Of a stretch of DNA of 44,653 bases, positions 16,718-25,593 are shown in pieces. The position numbers and the translations under genes were made by a program. Source of the DNA: Candidatus Zixiibacteriota bacterium (GTDB lineage Bacteria; Zixibacteria; MSB-5A5; GN15; FEB-12); NCBI GenBank assembly GCA_034003725.1, contig JAVEYB010000010.1:1-44653 (forward strand). Direction: 5' to 3'. Under the pieces are notes generated by a model that was given only the letters and a program-made list of their open reading frames with translations, had not been told where the DNA came from and ran no database searches. Position 1 is the first letter of the stretch. Each line of letters starts with the position of its first letter.

Positions 16718-19700
16718 TCAGCGACCGTATGTCGACCAGCTTCGCACCGCCAGTTGATCGATCGGGACCCGATACAAAGCCTCGGCGAGCCGCTGGGCAA
16801 GTTGGAGGTTGGTGATCAGCGGCACGCCAAAGTCGACGGCCGCACGGCGAATTATGTAGTCGTTGGTGAGCTCTTCCTTTCGGTAGTCTTTGGGGATGTT
16901 AATAACCAGATCGACCCTCCGCTCTCGCACGAAATCAAGAGCGTTGGGGGAACCGCCTTCGAGAGGCCAGCGGAGTATCTCAGGAGTCAGTCCGGCCGCA
17001 CGCATGAAGTCCGCGGTGCCCTGGGTAGCGAAAAAAGTCACACCCATTTCTTCGAGTTGGCGGGCGCCGCGCATGAAGGCCGCCTTGCTTTCGAGGGGCC
17101 CGGTTGACAGCAGGACGCGCCGGATCGGGAACCGGAACCCGACCGCGACGAGGGCTTTAAGAAACGCCTCATCGAAATCCCAGCCGAGGCAGGCGACTTC
17201 GCCGGTAGACGCCATCTCGACGCCCAAAGTCGGATCGGCGCCGTCGAGCCGACTGAAGGAAAAATGCGGCGCCTTCACCCCGACATAATCGAGGTCGAGA
17301 AATGACTGGTCGGCCGGTTCGACGGGTCGTCCCATTATAACCCGGGTCGCGGTATCGATAAAATTCCTCTTAAGCACTTTGGAGACAAAGGGAAACGACC
17401 GCGAGGCCCGCAGGTTGCACTCGATCACCATGACCTGGTTGAGCTTGGCGAGAAACTGAATATTGAACGGACCGTTGATCGACAGCGACCGCGCCACCTG
17501 GGTTGTCACACGGCGAATTCGTCGCATGGTCTCAAGGTAGGTGCGCTGCGGAGGAAGCACGAGGGTGGCGTCGCCGGAGTGAACGCCGGCATTTTCGACG
17601 TGCTCCGACACCGCCCAGCAGACCAGCTCACCGTCGCGGGCGACTGCATCGATGTCGATTTCTTTTGCATCTTCGATGAACTTGCTGACGACGACCGGCT
17701 GATCGCGCGAAACCTCGGCGGCTTTGCTCAAATAGGTTCGCAACTCGTCGTCCGTGCCTGCGACCGCCATCGCCGCCCCTGACAGCACATACGACGGCCG
17801 GATGATAACCGGATATCCAACGTTGCGTGCGAATCCATAAATGTCGTCGAGCGACGTGAGTTCCCGCCAATCGGGTTGCGGAAGGCTCAACTCCTCGAGC
17901 AGGCGGGAAAAGGTGTGGCGGTTTTCGGCGCGGTCGATATCGCGCGGCGACGTGCCCAGCACACGCATTCCTGCCCGGTGGCAACGCATCGCAAGGCTGT
18001 TGGGAATCTGCCCACCGACGGACAGTATCATGCCCATGGGCTGCTCGAGGTCATAGATTTCCGAGACCGTCTCAAATGAGAGCTCGTCGAAGTAGAGTCG
18101 ATCGCACTCGTCGTAATCGGTACTGACCGTCTCCGGGTTGTAATTGACCATGAGCGTTTTGTACCCGAGCTGCCGGAGGGTGCGGGCGGCATTCACGCAG
18201 CACCAGTCAAACTCGACTGAGCTGCCAATCCGGTAAGCGCCGGGGCCGAGAATCATCACGCTCCCCTCCTGACCAAACGTGACGTCGTCGTCCGTACCGT
18301 TGTAGGTCAGATACAGGTAGTTGGTTTGTGCCGGGTACTCGGCAGCCAGCGTATCGATCTGTTTGACCGACGGCCGGATACCGAATGTCCGGCGCAATTC
18401 GCGGATCGATAACTCGTCTTTGTCGACGGCGGCTCCGATTTGTGCATCGGAAAAGCCGTGCTGTTTCGCTCGCAGGAGTAACGCTCGACTCAGACCGCCA
18501 GGACCGGCCGCCCGCAATTCTCGTTCGAGCGCAACAAGTCCGGCGACCTTATCGAGGAACCAGACATTGATGTGCGTTATGGCGTGGATTTCATCGACGC
18601 TCAAGCCTGACTTCATTGCTTCAGCGACTGCAAAAATGCGCCGGTCGGTGGGCTCGGCGAGCGATTTCCGCACGTCGTCAAACGTCATACCCTCGTTCAG
18701 TACCACTCCCCGTGCCCCGGTTTCGAGCATCCGCAGGGCCTTCTGCAGCGCTTCTTCGAACTTGCGGCCGATTGCCATGACCTCACCGACCGATTTCATC
18801 GCCGATCCGATCCGCTGGGAGACACCTGCGAACTTTTTCAGATCCCAGCGCGGGGCTTTTACCACGACATAGTCAAGAGCCGGTTCGAAACACGCGCTGG
18901 TTACCTGAGTAACCGAGTTGTGGATCTCTGTCAGCGGCCGTCCCAGGGCCAGTTTTGCCGCCACAAACGCGAGCGGATAGCCGGTGGCTTTGGATGCCAG
19001 CGCCGAACTTCGCGACAGGCGGGCGTTGATTTCGATCACCCGGTACGCTCGTTCAAGCGGAGACAAAGCGTACTGAATGTTGCATTCGCCTACGATACCG
19101 AGGTGCCGCACGACGCGAATGGCAATTTCCCGGAGCATCTGATATTCGTCGTCGGACAGGGTCTGGCTTGGCGCAACCACGATGCTCTCCCCCGTGTGAA
19201 TGCCCATCGGGTCGAGGTTCTCCATGCTGCAAACGGTAATGCAGTTGTCGAACCGGTCGCGGACAACCTCGTACTCGATCTCCTTCCACCCCTCCAGATA
19301 CTCCTCGATGAGTACCTGTTCGGTGTGTGCGAATGCACGTCGCGCCAGTTCTCGCACCTGATCTTCATTACGACAGATTCCTGAACCCAGACCGCCGAGA
19401 GCGTACGCGACCCGTGCCATCACCGGATACCCGATCGATTCCGCCGCCACGGCCGCCTCGTCAACTGATGTTGTCGAAATGCTCCGAGCCGTCGTGACAT
19501 CGATCTCCTGCAGCCGAGTGACAAATCGTTCTCTGTCTTCCGTATCGATTATCGATTCAACCGGGGCGCCAAGGATTTCGACACCGTATTGCCTGAAAAC
19601 GCCCCGACGATACAATTCGACACCGCAATTGAGCGCCGTCTGACCGCCAAAGCCGAGCAGAACTGCGTCGGGTCGTTCCTGTGCGATGACCTTTTCGACG

Positions 19701-19933
19701 AATTCCGGCGTAACCGGCGTAAAATAGACCTCGTCGGCGAAGTCCTCCGATGTCTGGATCGTTGCGACGTTGGGATTGATGAGGATGGTGCGAACACCTT
19801 CTTCTTTCAGGGCTTTGATCGCCTGGCTGCCCGAGTAATCGAACTCCCCGGCCTCGCCGATCTTGAGGGCCGAACTACCCAGTACAAGAACGGAGTTCGG
19901 CAGTGAGCGACCGTCGCCGTGGGACTCGCTCAT
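16718..19933 (-). CDS. carB: Carbamoyl-phosphate synthase large subunit (Bacteroidetes/CAD type)
   Basis: 1071 residues, the full length of CarB. It contains two ATP-grasp synthetase halves (about 10-400 and 560-935), an oligomerisation region between them, and a C-terminal MGS-like allosteric domain (from about 940: STGPLESKAAFMRGARQLEE). It makes carbamoyl phosphate from bicarbonate, ammonia from CarA and 2 ATP, for pyrimidines and arginine. Sequence type is notable: ARVAYALGGLGSG, ENLDPMGIHTGESIVVAPSQ, KTLMVNYNPETVSTDYDECD and SYVLSGAAM are the forms I know from Bacteroidetes CarB and eukaryotic CAD, not the proteobacterial ones. It overlaps carA by ATGA. Confidence 0.97.
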   Translation of the reverse strand: MSESHGDGRSLPNSVLVLGSSALKIGEAGEFDYSGSQAIKALKEEGVRTILINPNVATIQTSEDFADEVYFTPVTPEFVEKVIAQERPDAVLLGFGGQTALNCGVELYRRGVFRQYGVEILGAPVESIIDTEDRERFVTRLQEIDVTTARSISTTSVDEAAVAAESIGYPVMARVAYALGGLGSGICRNEDQVRELARRAFAHTEQVLIEEYLEGWKEIEYEVVRDRFDNCITVCSMENLDPMGIHTGESIVVAPSQTLSDDEYQMLREIAIRVVRHLGIVGECNIQYALSPLERAYRVIEINARLSRSSALASKATGYPLAFVAAKLALGRPLTEIHNSVTQVTSACFEPALDYVVVKAPRWDLKKFAGVSQRIGSAMKSVGEVMAIGRKFEEALQKALRMLETGARGVVLNEGMTFDDVRKSLAEPTDRRIFAVAEAMKSGLSVDEIHAITHINVWFLDKVAGLVALERELRAAGPGGLSRALLLRAKQHGFSDAQIGAAVDKDELSIRELRRTFGIRPSVKQIDTLAAEYPAQTNYLYLTYNGTDDDVTFGQEGSVMILGPGAYRIGSSVEFDWCCVNAARTLRQLGYKTLMVNYNPETVSTDYDECDRLYFDELSFETVSEIYDLEQPMGMILSVGGQIPNSLAMRCHRAGMRVLGTSPRDIDRAENRHTFSRLLEELSLPQPDWRELTSLDDIYGFARNVGYPVIIRPSYVLSGAAMAVAGTDDELRTYLSKAAEVSRDQPVVVSKFIEDAKEIDIDAVARDGELVCWAVSEHVENAGVHSGDATLVLPPQRTYLETMRRIRRVTTQVARSLSINGPFNIQFLAKLNQVMVIECNLRASRSFPFVSKVLKRNFIDTATRVIMGRPVEPADQSFLDLDYVGVKAPHFSFSRLDGADPTLGVEMASTGEVACLGWDFDEAFLKALVAVGFRFPIRRVLLSTGPLESKAAFMRGARQLEEMGVTFFATQGTADFMRAAGLTPEILRWPLEGGSPNALDFVRERRVDLVINIPKDYRKEELTNDYIIRRAAVDFGVPLITNLQLAQRLAEALYRVPIDQLAVRSWSTYGR

Positions 19934-21048
19934 CGCGAAACCTCGCGCGCGAAGTCATCGAATATCCAGGCGGTATCGACCGGACCCGGCTTTGCCTCGG
20001 GGTGGAACTGGACGGAAGCGAACGGTCTGCTGACATGACGGATTCCTTCCACCGTACCATCGTTGGCGTTGGTAAACCACACGCGCCAGTCGGACGGCAG
20101 GCCTTCGCGGCGCACCGCATACCCGTGGTTCTGCGACGTGATGACGCAGCGGCCGGCGTTGGGGGACCGTGAACCGGAAGATCCGCCGGTGTTTGGGCGC
20201 TGCTCGATGCAGGGTTGGTTGTGCGACCGATGGCCGAACTTCAGTTTGTATGTCTCGGCGCCGACAGCGCGTGCGAGTATCTGGTTTCCGAGACAAATGC
20301 CGAGAATGGGTTTGCCGATTGCCAGCGCCCGCTCTACGTTTCGCGTGGTCTCCGAGTACATCCTGGGGTCGCCGGGCCCGTTGGAGATGACCAGGCCGTC
20401 GAAATCCACGGTAAGGAAGTAGTGGTCGTGCGGTACGCGCACCACATTCAGGCCGCGCGACAGCAGGCTACGGACAATATTCGCCTTGCAGCCGCAGTCG
20501 ACCAGAACAACTGATGGCGCATTTTCGCGGCCGCATTCGATCCGCACGACGTCGTTCACGCTCACCTGCGCTGCGAGATCCGTGGTGTTGGGGTCGACGA
20601 ACTCACAACCGGCCGACGACATCACGATCTTGCCGAGCATGCTGCCACGGTCGCGCAGGTGACGCGTAAGGGCGCGGGTATCAACTCCGCACAGCCCGGG
20701 AACACCTTCCTGCTCAAGCCAGGAGGACAGGCTGCGTACGGCGTCGTGATGGCTGTACCGTGTCGAGTACTCGGACACTACCAGCCCGGCAACCTGGATT
20801 GAGTTCGACTCGAATCCGACCGGCAGCCCGTAGCAATCGGTCTGTGGCCGGGGAACACCGTAATTGCCGATGAGCGGGTACGTGAGGACCAGTATTTGCC
20901 CGCGATATGACGGGTCGGTGAGCGTCTCGGGATAGCCCACCATCCCGGTGTTGAACACGACTTCCCCGGCCGTGTCCTGAGCGGCGCCAAAGGCCTCTCC
21001 GGGTATCATGGTACCATCTTCGAGAATCAGCGTGCTGCGTGATGACAT
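19930..21048 (-). CDS. carA: Carbamoyl-phosphate synthase small subunit (glutaminase)
   Basis: 372 residues. The N-terminal CPSase domain (GEAFGAAQDTAGEVVFNTGM, ILVLTYPLIGNYGVP) is followed by a class I glutamine amidotransferase with nucleophile Cys in GICLGNQ and the His-Glu pair in VQFHPEAKPGP. It releases ammonia from glutamine and channels it to CarB. GHRSHNQPC and WFTNANDGTVEGI are CAD/Bacteroidetes-type signatures. An unusual Gly/Ser/Pro-rich insert (EQRPNTGGSSGSRSP) follows HNQPC. GAGGAG precedes the ATG. It is the first gene of carAB, behind a strong promoter and about 230 nt of leader. Confidence 0.97.
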   Translation of the reverse strand: MSSRSTLILEDGTMIPGEAFGAAQDTAGEVVFNTGMVGYPETLTDPSYRGQILVLTYPLIGNYGVPRPQTDCYGLPVGFESNSIQVAGLVVSEYSTRYSHHDAVRSLSSWLEQEGVPGLCGVDTRALTRHLRDRGSMLGKIVMSSAGCEFVDPNTTDLAAQVSVNDVVRIECGRENAPSVVLVDCGCKANIVRSLLSRGLNVVRVPHDHYFLTVDFDGLVISNGPGDPRMYSETTRNVERALAIGKPILGICLGNQILARAVGAETYKLKFGHRSHNQPCIEQRPNTGGSSGSRSPNAGRCVITSQNHGYAVRREGLPSDWRVWFTNANDGTVEGIRHVSRPFASVQFHPEAKPGPVDTAWIFDDFAREVSR

Positions 21049-21279
21049 GAGATCTCCTCATCGGTGAGAGCGGGTGGCGTCCATGCTCGAGAGAAAAAGG
21101 GGAAATGACTGAATGCGGCACGGTTCGGCAGGCAGTACGACGGCCTACCGACCATCTCCCGAACCACAGGAGAATCGCCATGACCCCGGCACAGGCCGGG
21201 CAGAGCCTGTCGATTGAAGTGGAGGAGGAGTCAGAATGGCCGTGACCGCAGGTAAACGTTGCGTCGCAAACATGGCCAC
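21049..21279 (-). other. carA 5' leader region, no gene seen
   Basis: About 230 nt lie between the carAB promoter and the carA start. A CCCGGC-CTGT-GCCGGG hairpin (about 21186-21201) is visible. I found no convincing PyrR box or leader peptide with a U-tract attenuator. The length leaves room for post-initiation control by pyrimidines. Confidence 0.3.
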
Positions 21280-21307
21280 ATAATATCCATAATCAGGCGG
21301 CTGTCAA
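21280..21307 (-). promoter_or_regulatory. Strong sigma70-like promoter of carAB
   Basis: On the minus strand, TTGACA (21307-21302), a 16-base spacer and TATTAT (21285-21280). It starts just after the end of the NapH-like gene. Confidence 0.65.
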
Positions 21308-21350
21308 CATTTATTCTCGGCCGGTCAATGCGGCCGTGTCGATCGGCGAA

Positions 21351-22505
21351 TCAGGGCCCGGCCTGTTTGTGAAATGCGTCACCGCTATTGCCCGATTCTC
21401 GCAGCCGGGAGATGTCTTCGGTGCGAGTCGGATGCCCGTAACTGTGCAGGAACTGCTGGTGCTGGAGATATTCCTGATGGGTCACGTCGTTTTGCCAGTT
21501 GCCGGTACCTATGCCGATTCCTGTCACGACGAGGAAGATACCGACCACGCCGATTGCCACCGTTCGCTTGTTGATTCGCCTGCGCGAGACCACCGTTTGC
21601 AGGTACAGGGTGTCAGCAACCGGGCAAACGTCGACGCAATTCATACAGGCGGTGCATTCATCGGAGACGACAGTCTTGACTTTGTCGACTTTGATGCTCG
21701 AAGGACAGGCCTTCGCACACTTCGCACAGTCAATACAGGAGATCGGGTTACGGGTGATTTTGAGAGGGCTCAGCAGCGAGGTCAACCCGAGCAGCGCACC
21801 ATATGGGCACAAGTACCTGCACCAGAAATTGCGGATGAGGACCGACGCCAGAAGCAACACGCCGATGACGATGAGCGCGAATCGCGAAATGTCGGCGAAG
21901 AAGTAATACATCTTGATGTCGGACACAAGATTGTACGGGCTGTCCAGAAACAGGCGCAGGGCCGTTTCGTTCATCAGGAAGAAAATCGAGTAGGCGAAAA
22001 ACGCCAGCAGCAGATACTTCAGGCTCCTGAGCGGATAATCGAGCCATCGCGGAATGCGAAGCGTACGTCCGAACAGCCTTCTTCCAAGATCGCCAACCAT
22101 CTCGGAAATCAGTCCCACAGGGCATAGCCACGAACAAAACGACTTGCCGAACACCAGCGACATGAGGACAATCGCCAGCAGAATAAACAGCCCGGCGGGA
22201 TGGTACGGGTGAATCTCCCCGGAGTGAAACCAGTAGTAGAGATTCATCAACGAACTGATCGGCAGGAAACCATCGACACCCGGAGGTCTCGCGACGAAAG
22301 CCGCCTGGCCGTCTGATTCAAGGTACTTGACGAAGAAATGCATTTCGACGCCGATCCAGACGCACAGGGCGGCAAACGACGTCTGACTCGCGAAACGTAT
22401 CTTCTGGATGGACTTCTCGCGATTGCGAATCGCTTTTGGTCGATTGCCTTGTCGAGCGGTCTGCAAAACGGCCGAATCCATGCGGGTCTCCGTCATGTGC
22501 GTCAC
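21351..22505 (-). CDS. NapH/CcoG-like membrane polyferredoxin
   Basis: 384 residues. About five membrane segments surround two CxxxCP motifs (FCSWLCPVG and CRYLCPYG), followed by two [4Fe-4S] ferredoxin clusters (CIDCAKCAKACP and CTACMNCVDVCP). A last membrane segment (VAIGVVGIFLVVTGIGIG) and a short polar tail end the protein. This is the NapH/NosR/RdxA-type quinol-linked electron carrier. Start is GTG 22505 overlapping the previous stop (GTGA); an ATG lies 3 codons downstream. As the last gene of the HAO/NapC cluster it may move electrons between the quinone pool or ferredoxin and the periplasmic cytochromes. Confidence 0.85.
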   Translation of the reverse strand: MTHMTETRMDSAVLQTARQGNRPKAIRNREKSIQKIRFASQTSFAALCVWIGVEMHFFVKYLESDGQAAFVARPPGVDGFLPISSLMNLYYWFHSGEIHPYHPAGLFILLAIVLMSLVFGKSFCSWLCPVGLISEMVGDLGRRLFGRTLRIPRWLDYPLRSLKYLLLAFFAYSIFFLMNETALRLFLDSPYNLVSDIKMYYFFADISRFALIVIGVLLLASVLIRNFWCRYLCPYGALLGLTSLLSPLKITRNPISCIDCAKCAKACPSSIKVDKVKTVVSDECTACMNCVDVCPVADTLYLQTVVSRRRINKRTVAIGVVGIFLVVTGIGIGTGNWQNDVTHQEYLQHQQFLHSYGHPTRTEDISRLRESGNSGDAFHKQAGP

Positions 22506-23269
22506 ATGCCCTCCCCTTGCCCGGACGCAGGATCGTGATGAGTACTGATGTCGCCGCGAACGCCGACCGTGTACACATCGATAGGGACGCTCGGAGCTGC
22601 CGTGTCCCGCGCCATTTTGGCGATCTGTGCCAGCCCGTTGCAGCAGGGTACTTCCATTCTGACAACCGTGATGCGGCGCGGGGCCGCGAGCGCAAAAATG
22701 TCGGTCAGTTTCTGTAAGTAGAACTGCAGATCATCAAGCTTTGGACAACCGACCAACAGCGCTCGTCCGGCCAGAAAGCGGCTGTGAAAATCCGGGATGG
22801 CGAACGGACAGCAGTCCGCGCAGATCAAAATGTCGGCGTCCTTGAGATAGGGTGCATGTGGCGGGACCAGCATCAACTGCACCGGCCACTGACGCAGCGC
22901 CGACGGTCCGGAAGCCGTGGCTGAGGAGGACCGGGTTGACGCTGCGGGAGGTGCAAACGTCCGCACCATCGTCCCGGGGCATCCGCGCGTGGCCCCGAGC
23001 GAGATTGGTTCCGGTTGTGGCCGGCCGCGGCCGGTCAGATGTGCCTCGACGGCGGCCTCGCTGAACTCGGCGGCTTCCCGTCGCTCAATCGTGATCGCCC
23101 CCTGCGGGCAGTTACCGATACAGGCGCCAAGTCCGTCGCAGTAGACTTCGCTGACAAGGCGCGCTTTGCCATCGATGATCTGGATTGCGCCCTCGGCACA
23201 GGCCGTGACGCAGTCGCCGCAGCCATCGCATTTGTCTTCATCGATCCTGACAATATCGCGGACGGGCAT
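22502..23269 (-). CDS. Di-cluster ferredoxin-like iron-sulfur protein
   Basis: 255 residues from ATG 23269 (GAAGGAG upstream; an in-frame TTG at 23272 directly precedes it). The N-terminal 60 residues have two [4Fe-4S] motifs: CDGCGDCVTACAEGAI, and CDGLGACIGNCPQGAI, a form found in hybrid-cluster and hydrogenase-linked ferredoxins. A linker rich in Ser, Pro and Ala follows. A C-terminal domain has further Cys groups (CADCCPF, VGCPKLDD, VPCCNGLA), which might hold another cofactor. No membrane segment. It is a cytoplasmic electron-transfer protein by inference, co-translated with the NapH-like protein (GTGA overlap), and preceded by a Crp/Fnr-type palindrome. Confidence 0.8.
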   Translation of the reverse strand: MPVRDIVRIDEDKCDGCGDCVTACAEGAIQIIDGKARLVSEVYCDGLGACIGNCPQGAITIERREAAEFSEAAVEAHLTGRGRPQPEPISLGATRGCPGTMVRTFAPPAASTRSSSATASGPSALRQWPVQLMLVPPHAPYLKDADILICADCCPFAIPDFHSRFLAGRALLVGCPKLDDLQFYLQKLTDIFALAAPRRITVVRMEVPCCNGLAQIAKMARDTAAPSVPIDVYTVGVRGDISTHHDPASGQGEGM

Positions 23270-23335
23270 CAAGTCTCCTTCACTCGGCAGCTTTCTTTTG
23301 CCTGCCTAAAGTGTCGGAAACTGGTCTACGATATC

Positions 23336-23353
23336 CCTTGACTTAGGTCAAGG
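23336..23353. promoter_or_regulatory. Crp/Fnr-family operator in front of the ferredoxin gene
   Basis: CCTTGAC-TTAG-GTCAAGG is a perfect 7-bp half-site palindrome, matching TTGAC-N4-GTCAA. It lies 67 bp before the ferredoxin start and 4 bp after the regulator stop, so the ferredoxin-NapH pair probably has its own regulated promoter. Confidence 0.7.
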
Positions 23354-23356
23354 CCG

Positions 23357-24034
23357 TCAGAATTTTTCGCCTTCTGCGACAGCCTGCAGACGGTTCCGGT
23401 CGAGTATTGTTATCTGCTTGCCGTTCATAGTGATAATGCCGGCATCGCGAAAGCGTCGGAAGGTTCGGGAGAGGGTTTCGAGGATGGTGCCGAGCTGGGC
23501 TGCCAGCTCGGTCTTGCTGGTGTCGAGGTTGATGGTGTCGGCTTGTGCGGTTTCAGCGCGTCGCAGCAGATAAAACGCCACGCGAGCCGGCACTTCCCGA
23601 AGCGACAGTTCTTCGAGTTTCTTCGTGAATTCACGCAGCCAGTTGGACAGGCTGCCGATGATTTTCAGGGCGATGCCCGGTGACTGGGCGAGCAGGTCAA
23701 CGAATCCTCCCTTCGGGAAGTAGGCGACCTCGGAGTTTTCGGTAGCGATGCAATTAGCCGGGAAGCCCCGCCCTCGAAAAATCGCCGCCTCGGCAAACAT
23801 TTGGCCGGGTCGCACGTGGTGCAGAGTGTACTCCTTGCCGTCGGGCGACGCCTTGTATATCCTCACACCTCCGCTGATCAACACGAAAAAGCCCGTGGCC
23901 GGATCGCCCTCCAGAAAAAGCACGGCGTTTCTCGGGAGAGTCCGATAGCTGACGATCGAAGTCAGCGCGGCGATTTCCTGCTCGTCGAGTTCGACGAAGA
24001 GAGGGCAGGATTTGAGTCGGCCGGCGGCGTCCAT
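23357..24034 (-). CDS. Crp/Fnr-family transcriptional regulator
   Basis: 225 residues. A cyclic-nucleotide-binding-like beta roll covers about 10-120 (NAVLFLEGDPATGFFVLISG, GQMFAEAAIFRG). The dimer helix is about 120-150. A winged HTH near 165-215 has SKTELAAQLG, then the recognition helix TILETLSRTFRRF. The E-x-x-S-R pattern is that of regulators reading TTGAT or TTGAC half-sites, which fits the palindromes at 23336 and 28328. The N-terminal four-Cys cluster of classical FNR is absent (only scattered Cys), so sensing of NO, haem or another signal (DNR/NnrR-like) is more likely than an FNR iron-sulfur cluster. It sits inside the cytochrome cluster. Confidence 0.9.
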   Translation of the reverse strand: MDAAGRLKSCPLFVELDEQEIAALTSIVSYRTLPRNAVLFLEGDPATGFFVLISGGVRIYKASPDGKEYTLHHVRPGQMFAEAAIFRGRGFPANCIATENSEVAYFPKGGFVDLLAQSPGIALKIIGSLSNWLREFTKKLEELSLREVPARVAFYLLRRAETAQADTINLDTSKTELAAQLGTILETLSRTFRRFRDAGIITMNGKQITILDRNRLQAVAEGEKF

Positions 24035-24073
24035 GCCGCATGAATAAGCAATTACGTCATTGATTACAAGCTC

Positions 24074-25585
24074 CTACTCAGCCTGAGTTTCCATAAACCG
24101 AAGAAACTCGTCCTGCAAATACTGATGCAGTTTGTATTCGGTGTCGGCCGTATCGGGCGGGTTGAGATACGCGAACGGTCTCGACTCGTCCTGGGCGAGG
24201 ATGGAATGGCACATGGTGCAATCGCTGCTGATAGAAGAGCCGTCCTCGGCGGTCAGATTTGGATTGTGGCAGCGGAAGCAGCCGTCGTTGTTGCCCTGAT
24301 GCCCGATGTGACTTCGGTAGTCTCCCCAGGTGATGTTCATGCCGTGGTGAACATTGCGGTAGTAGACCGATCGCAACACGTCGATGGCGCTGTCGATCGC
24401 AGCCGACTGTCGGGCCGCCGCCTGGGGATGTTTCCTCGAGTAGAAACCGTACAGGTGATTAGCGATTCCCTCGTATGCCGCCAGCGAGTCGGCATACGTG
24501 TTTGTCAGTGCCGACATGGCCTCGCGGCGAAGAAAGGGAAGATTCCGCTCCAGCTGACCGAGTCGGATACGTTTGTCAAGCGCCCGGTCCGGGCGCTCGT
24601 AGATGTGGGTAGCCCGGTTGTGGCAGTCGATACAATCAACTGTCCGGGGATCGGTCAGCGTATCGGTGTCGGCTGCTGATACCAGCGATCGGTTCGTGAA
24701 CCGCTTGTACGTGCCGTCGGCCTGCCGGGCTTCCACCCACACCATCTGCTCACGCTCGTCGTCGACCGACACATAGCGGACCTCGTTTTCAGCGGCGACG
24801 TGCCAATGAATGCCGCTCTTCGTCCCGCTTCGACCCGCGTCAACCTTGAGATTGAGCGTCGTGTACTTCGGTGTTGACAGGCTGTCGTCGCCGTAACTGA
24901 CGAAGGTCGCCAGACGGCTTCCGTAAAACTTATCGGGCCAGTGGCACTTCTCGCAGGTCTCCCGGGCAGGACGAAGCTGGTGCACGGGGGTGGGAATCGG
25001 GCGCTGCAGCAGATCGAAGGTCACCGATATCATCTGCCAGGTGCCGTTGAGCTTGCTGTCGACCAGGGCGCCGACCCCCTCGCCGACATGACACTCGACG
25101 CACTTGACCCGGGCGTGCGGCGAGTCCTGATAGGTCACCCACTCCGGATTCATCACACTGTGGCAGGCGGTGCCGCAGAACTCGGGCTCGTCCATGAATC
25201 CCAGCATGCGACTGCTGGCCGCTCCGAGAAAGATGACGTTGGCCAGCGTAAACAGGCCAATGGTCATCACGATGCGCGACCCGAACAGCCCCGCCCTCGT
25301 ATCATCAGGCTCAAACTGCTGGGACAGCAACTCCGTGGTCGTGCGACCGGTTTCGCGCTTGCGCTGCCGCCAGCCGATCGGTATCAGGATCAGGCCGACC
25401 ACGAATAAAGCGGGAAACAGCAGGTAGGTCACCAGGCCGACATATGCGTTGGTGAGCAGTCCGGCAAGGCGGGCGAGTTCCAGGATCACGAACGTTATGA
25501 AGGAGGAGGTCGTCAGCACGACCCCCACCAGTCCGATCCGGTTGACTGCGACGCCCCGGACGAATCTCATATACTTCTGGAGCAC
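24074..25585 (-). CDS. NapC/NirT-type membrane-anchored multihaem cytochrome c
   Basis: 503 residues with a GTG start. Three membrane segments (about 15-40, 50-72, 103-122) come before the periplasmic part. Haem sites: one CX3CH (CGTACH, 137-142) and five CXXCH (162, 211, 318, 436, 456). The segment CGTACHSVMNPEWVTYQDSP is the NapC/NirT signature, including the Met and Asp regions for the first haem. Such proteins oxidise menaquinol or ubiquinol and pass electrons to a periplasmic partner. Eight bases separate it from the octahaem cytochrome gene, so that protein is the obvious partner. It is longer than NrfH (about 160) because of an extra N-terminal membrane region and haem domain. Confidence 0.9.
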   Translation of the reverse strand: MLQKYMRFVRGVAVNRIGLVGVVLTTSSFITFVILELARLAGLLTNAYVGLVTYLLFPALFVVGLILIPIGWRQRKRETGRTTTELLSQQFEPDDTRAGLFGSRIVMTIGLFTLANVIFLGAASSRMLGFMDEPEFCGTACHSVMNPEWVTYQDSPHARVKCVECHVGEGVGALVDSKLNGTWQMISVTFDLLQRPIPTPVHQLRPARETCEKCHWPDKFYGSRLATFVSYGDDSLSTPKYTTLNLKVDAGRSGTKSGIHWHVAAENEVRYVSVDDEREQMVWVEARQADGTYKRFTNRSLVSAADTDTLTDPRTVDCIDCHNRATHIYERPDRALDKRIRLGQLERNLPFLRREAMSALTNTYADSLAAYEGIANHLYGFYSRKHPQAAARQSAAIDSAIDVLRSVYYRNVHHGMNITWGDYRSHIGHQGNNDGCFRCHNPNLTAEDGSSISSDCTMCHSILAQDESRPFAYLNPPDTADTEYKLHQYLQDEFLRFMETQAE

Positions 25586-25593
25586 GAATCAGC

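Noticed and set aside
21049-21279. PyrR-type attenuator in the carA leader
   Set aside because: No PyrR-box-like sequence or hairpin followed by a U-tract could be recognised.
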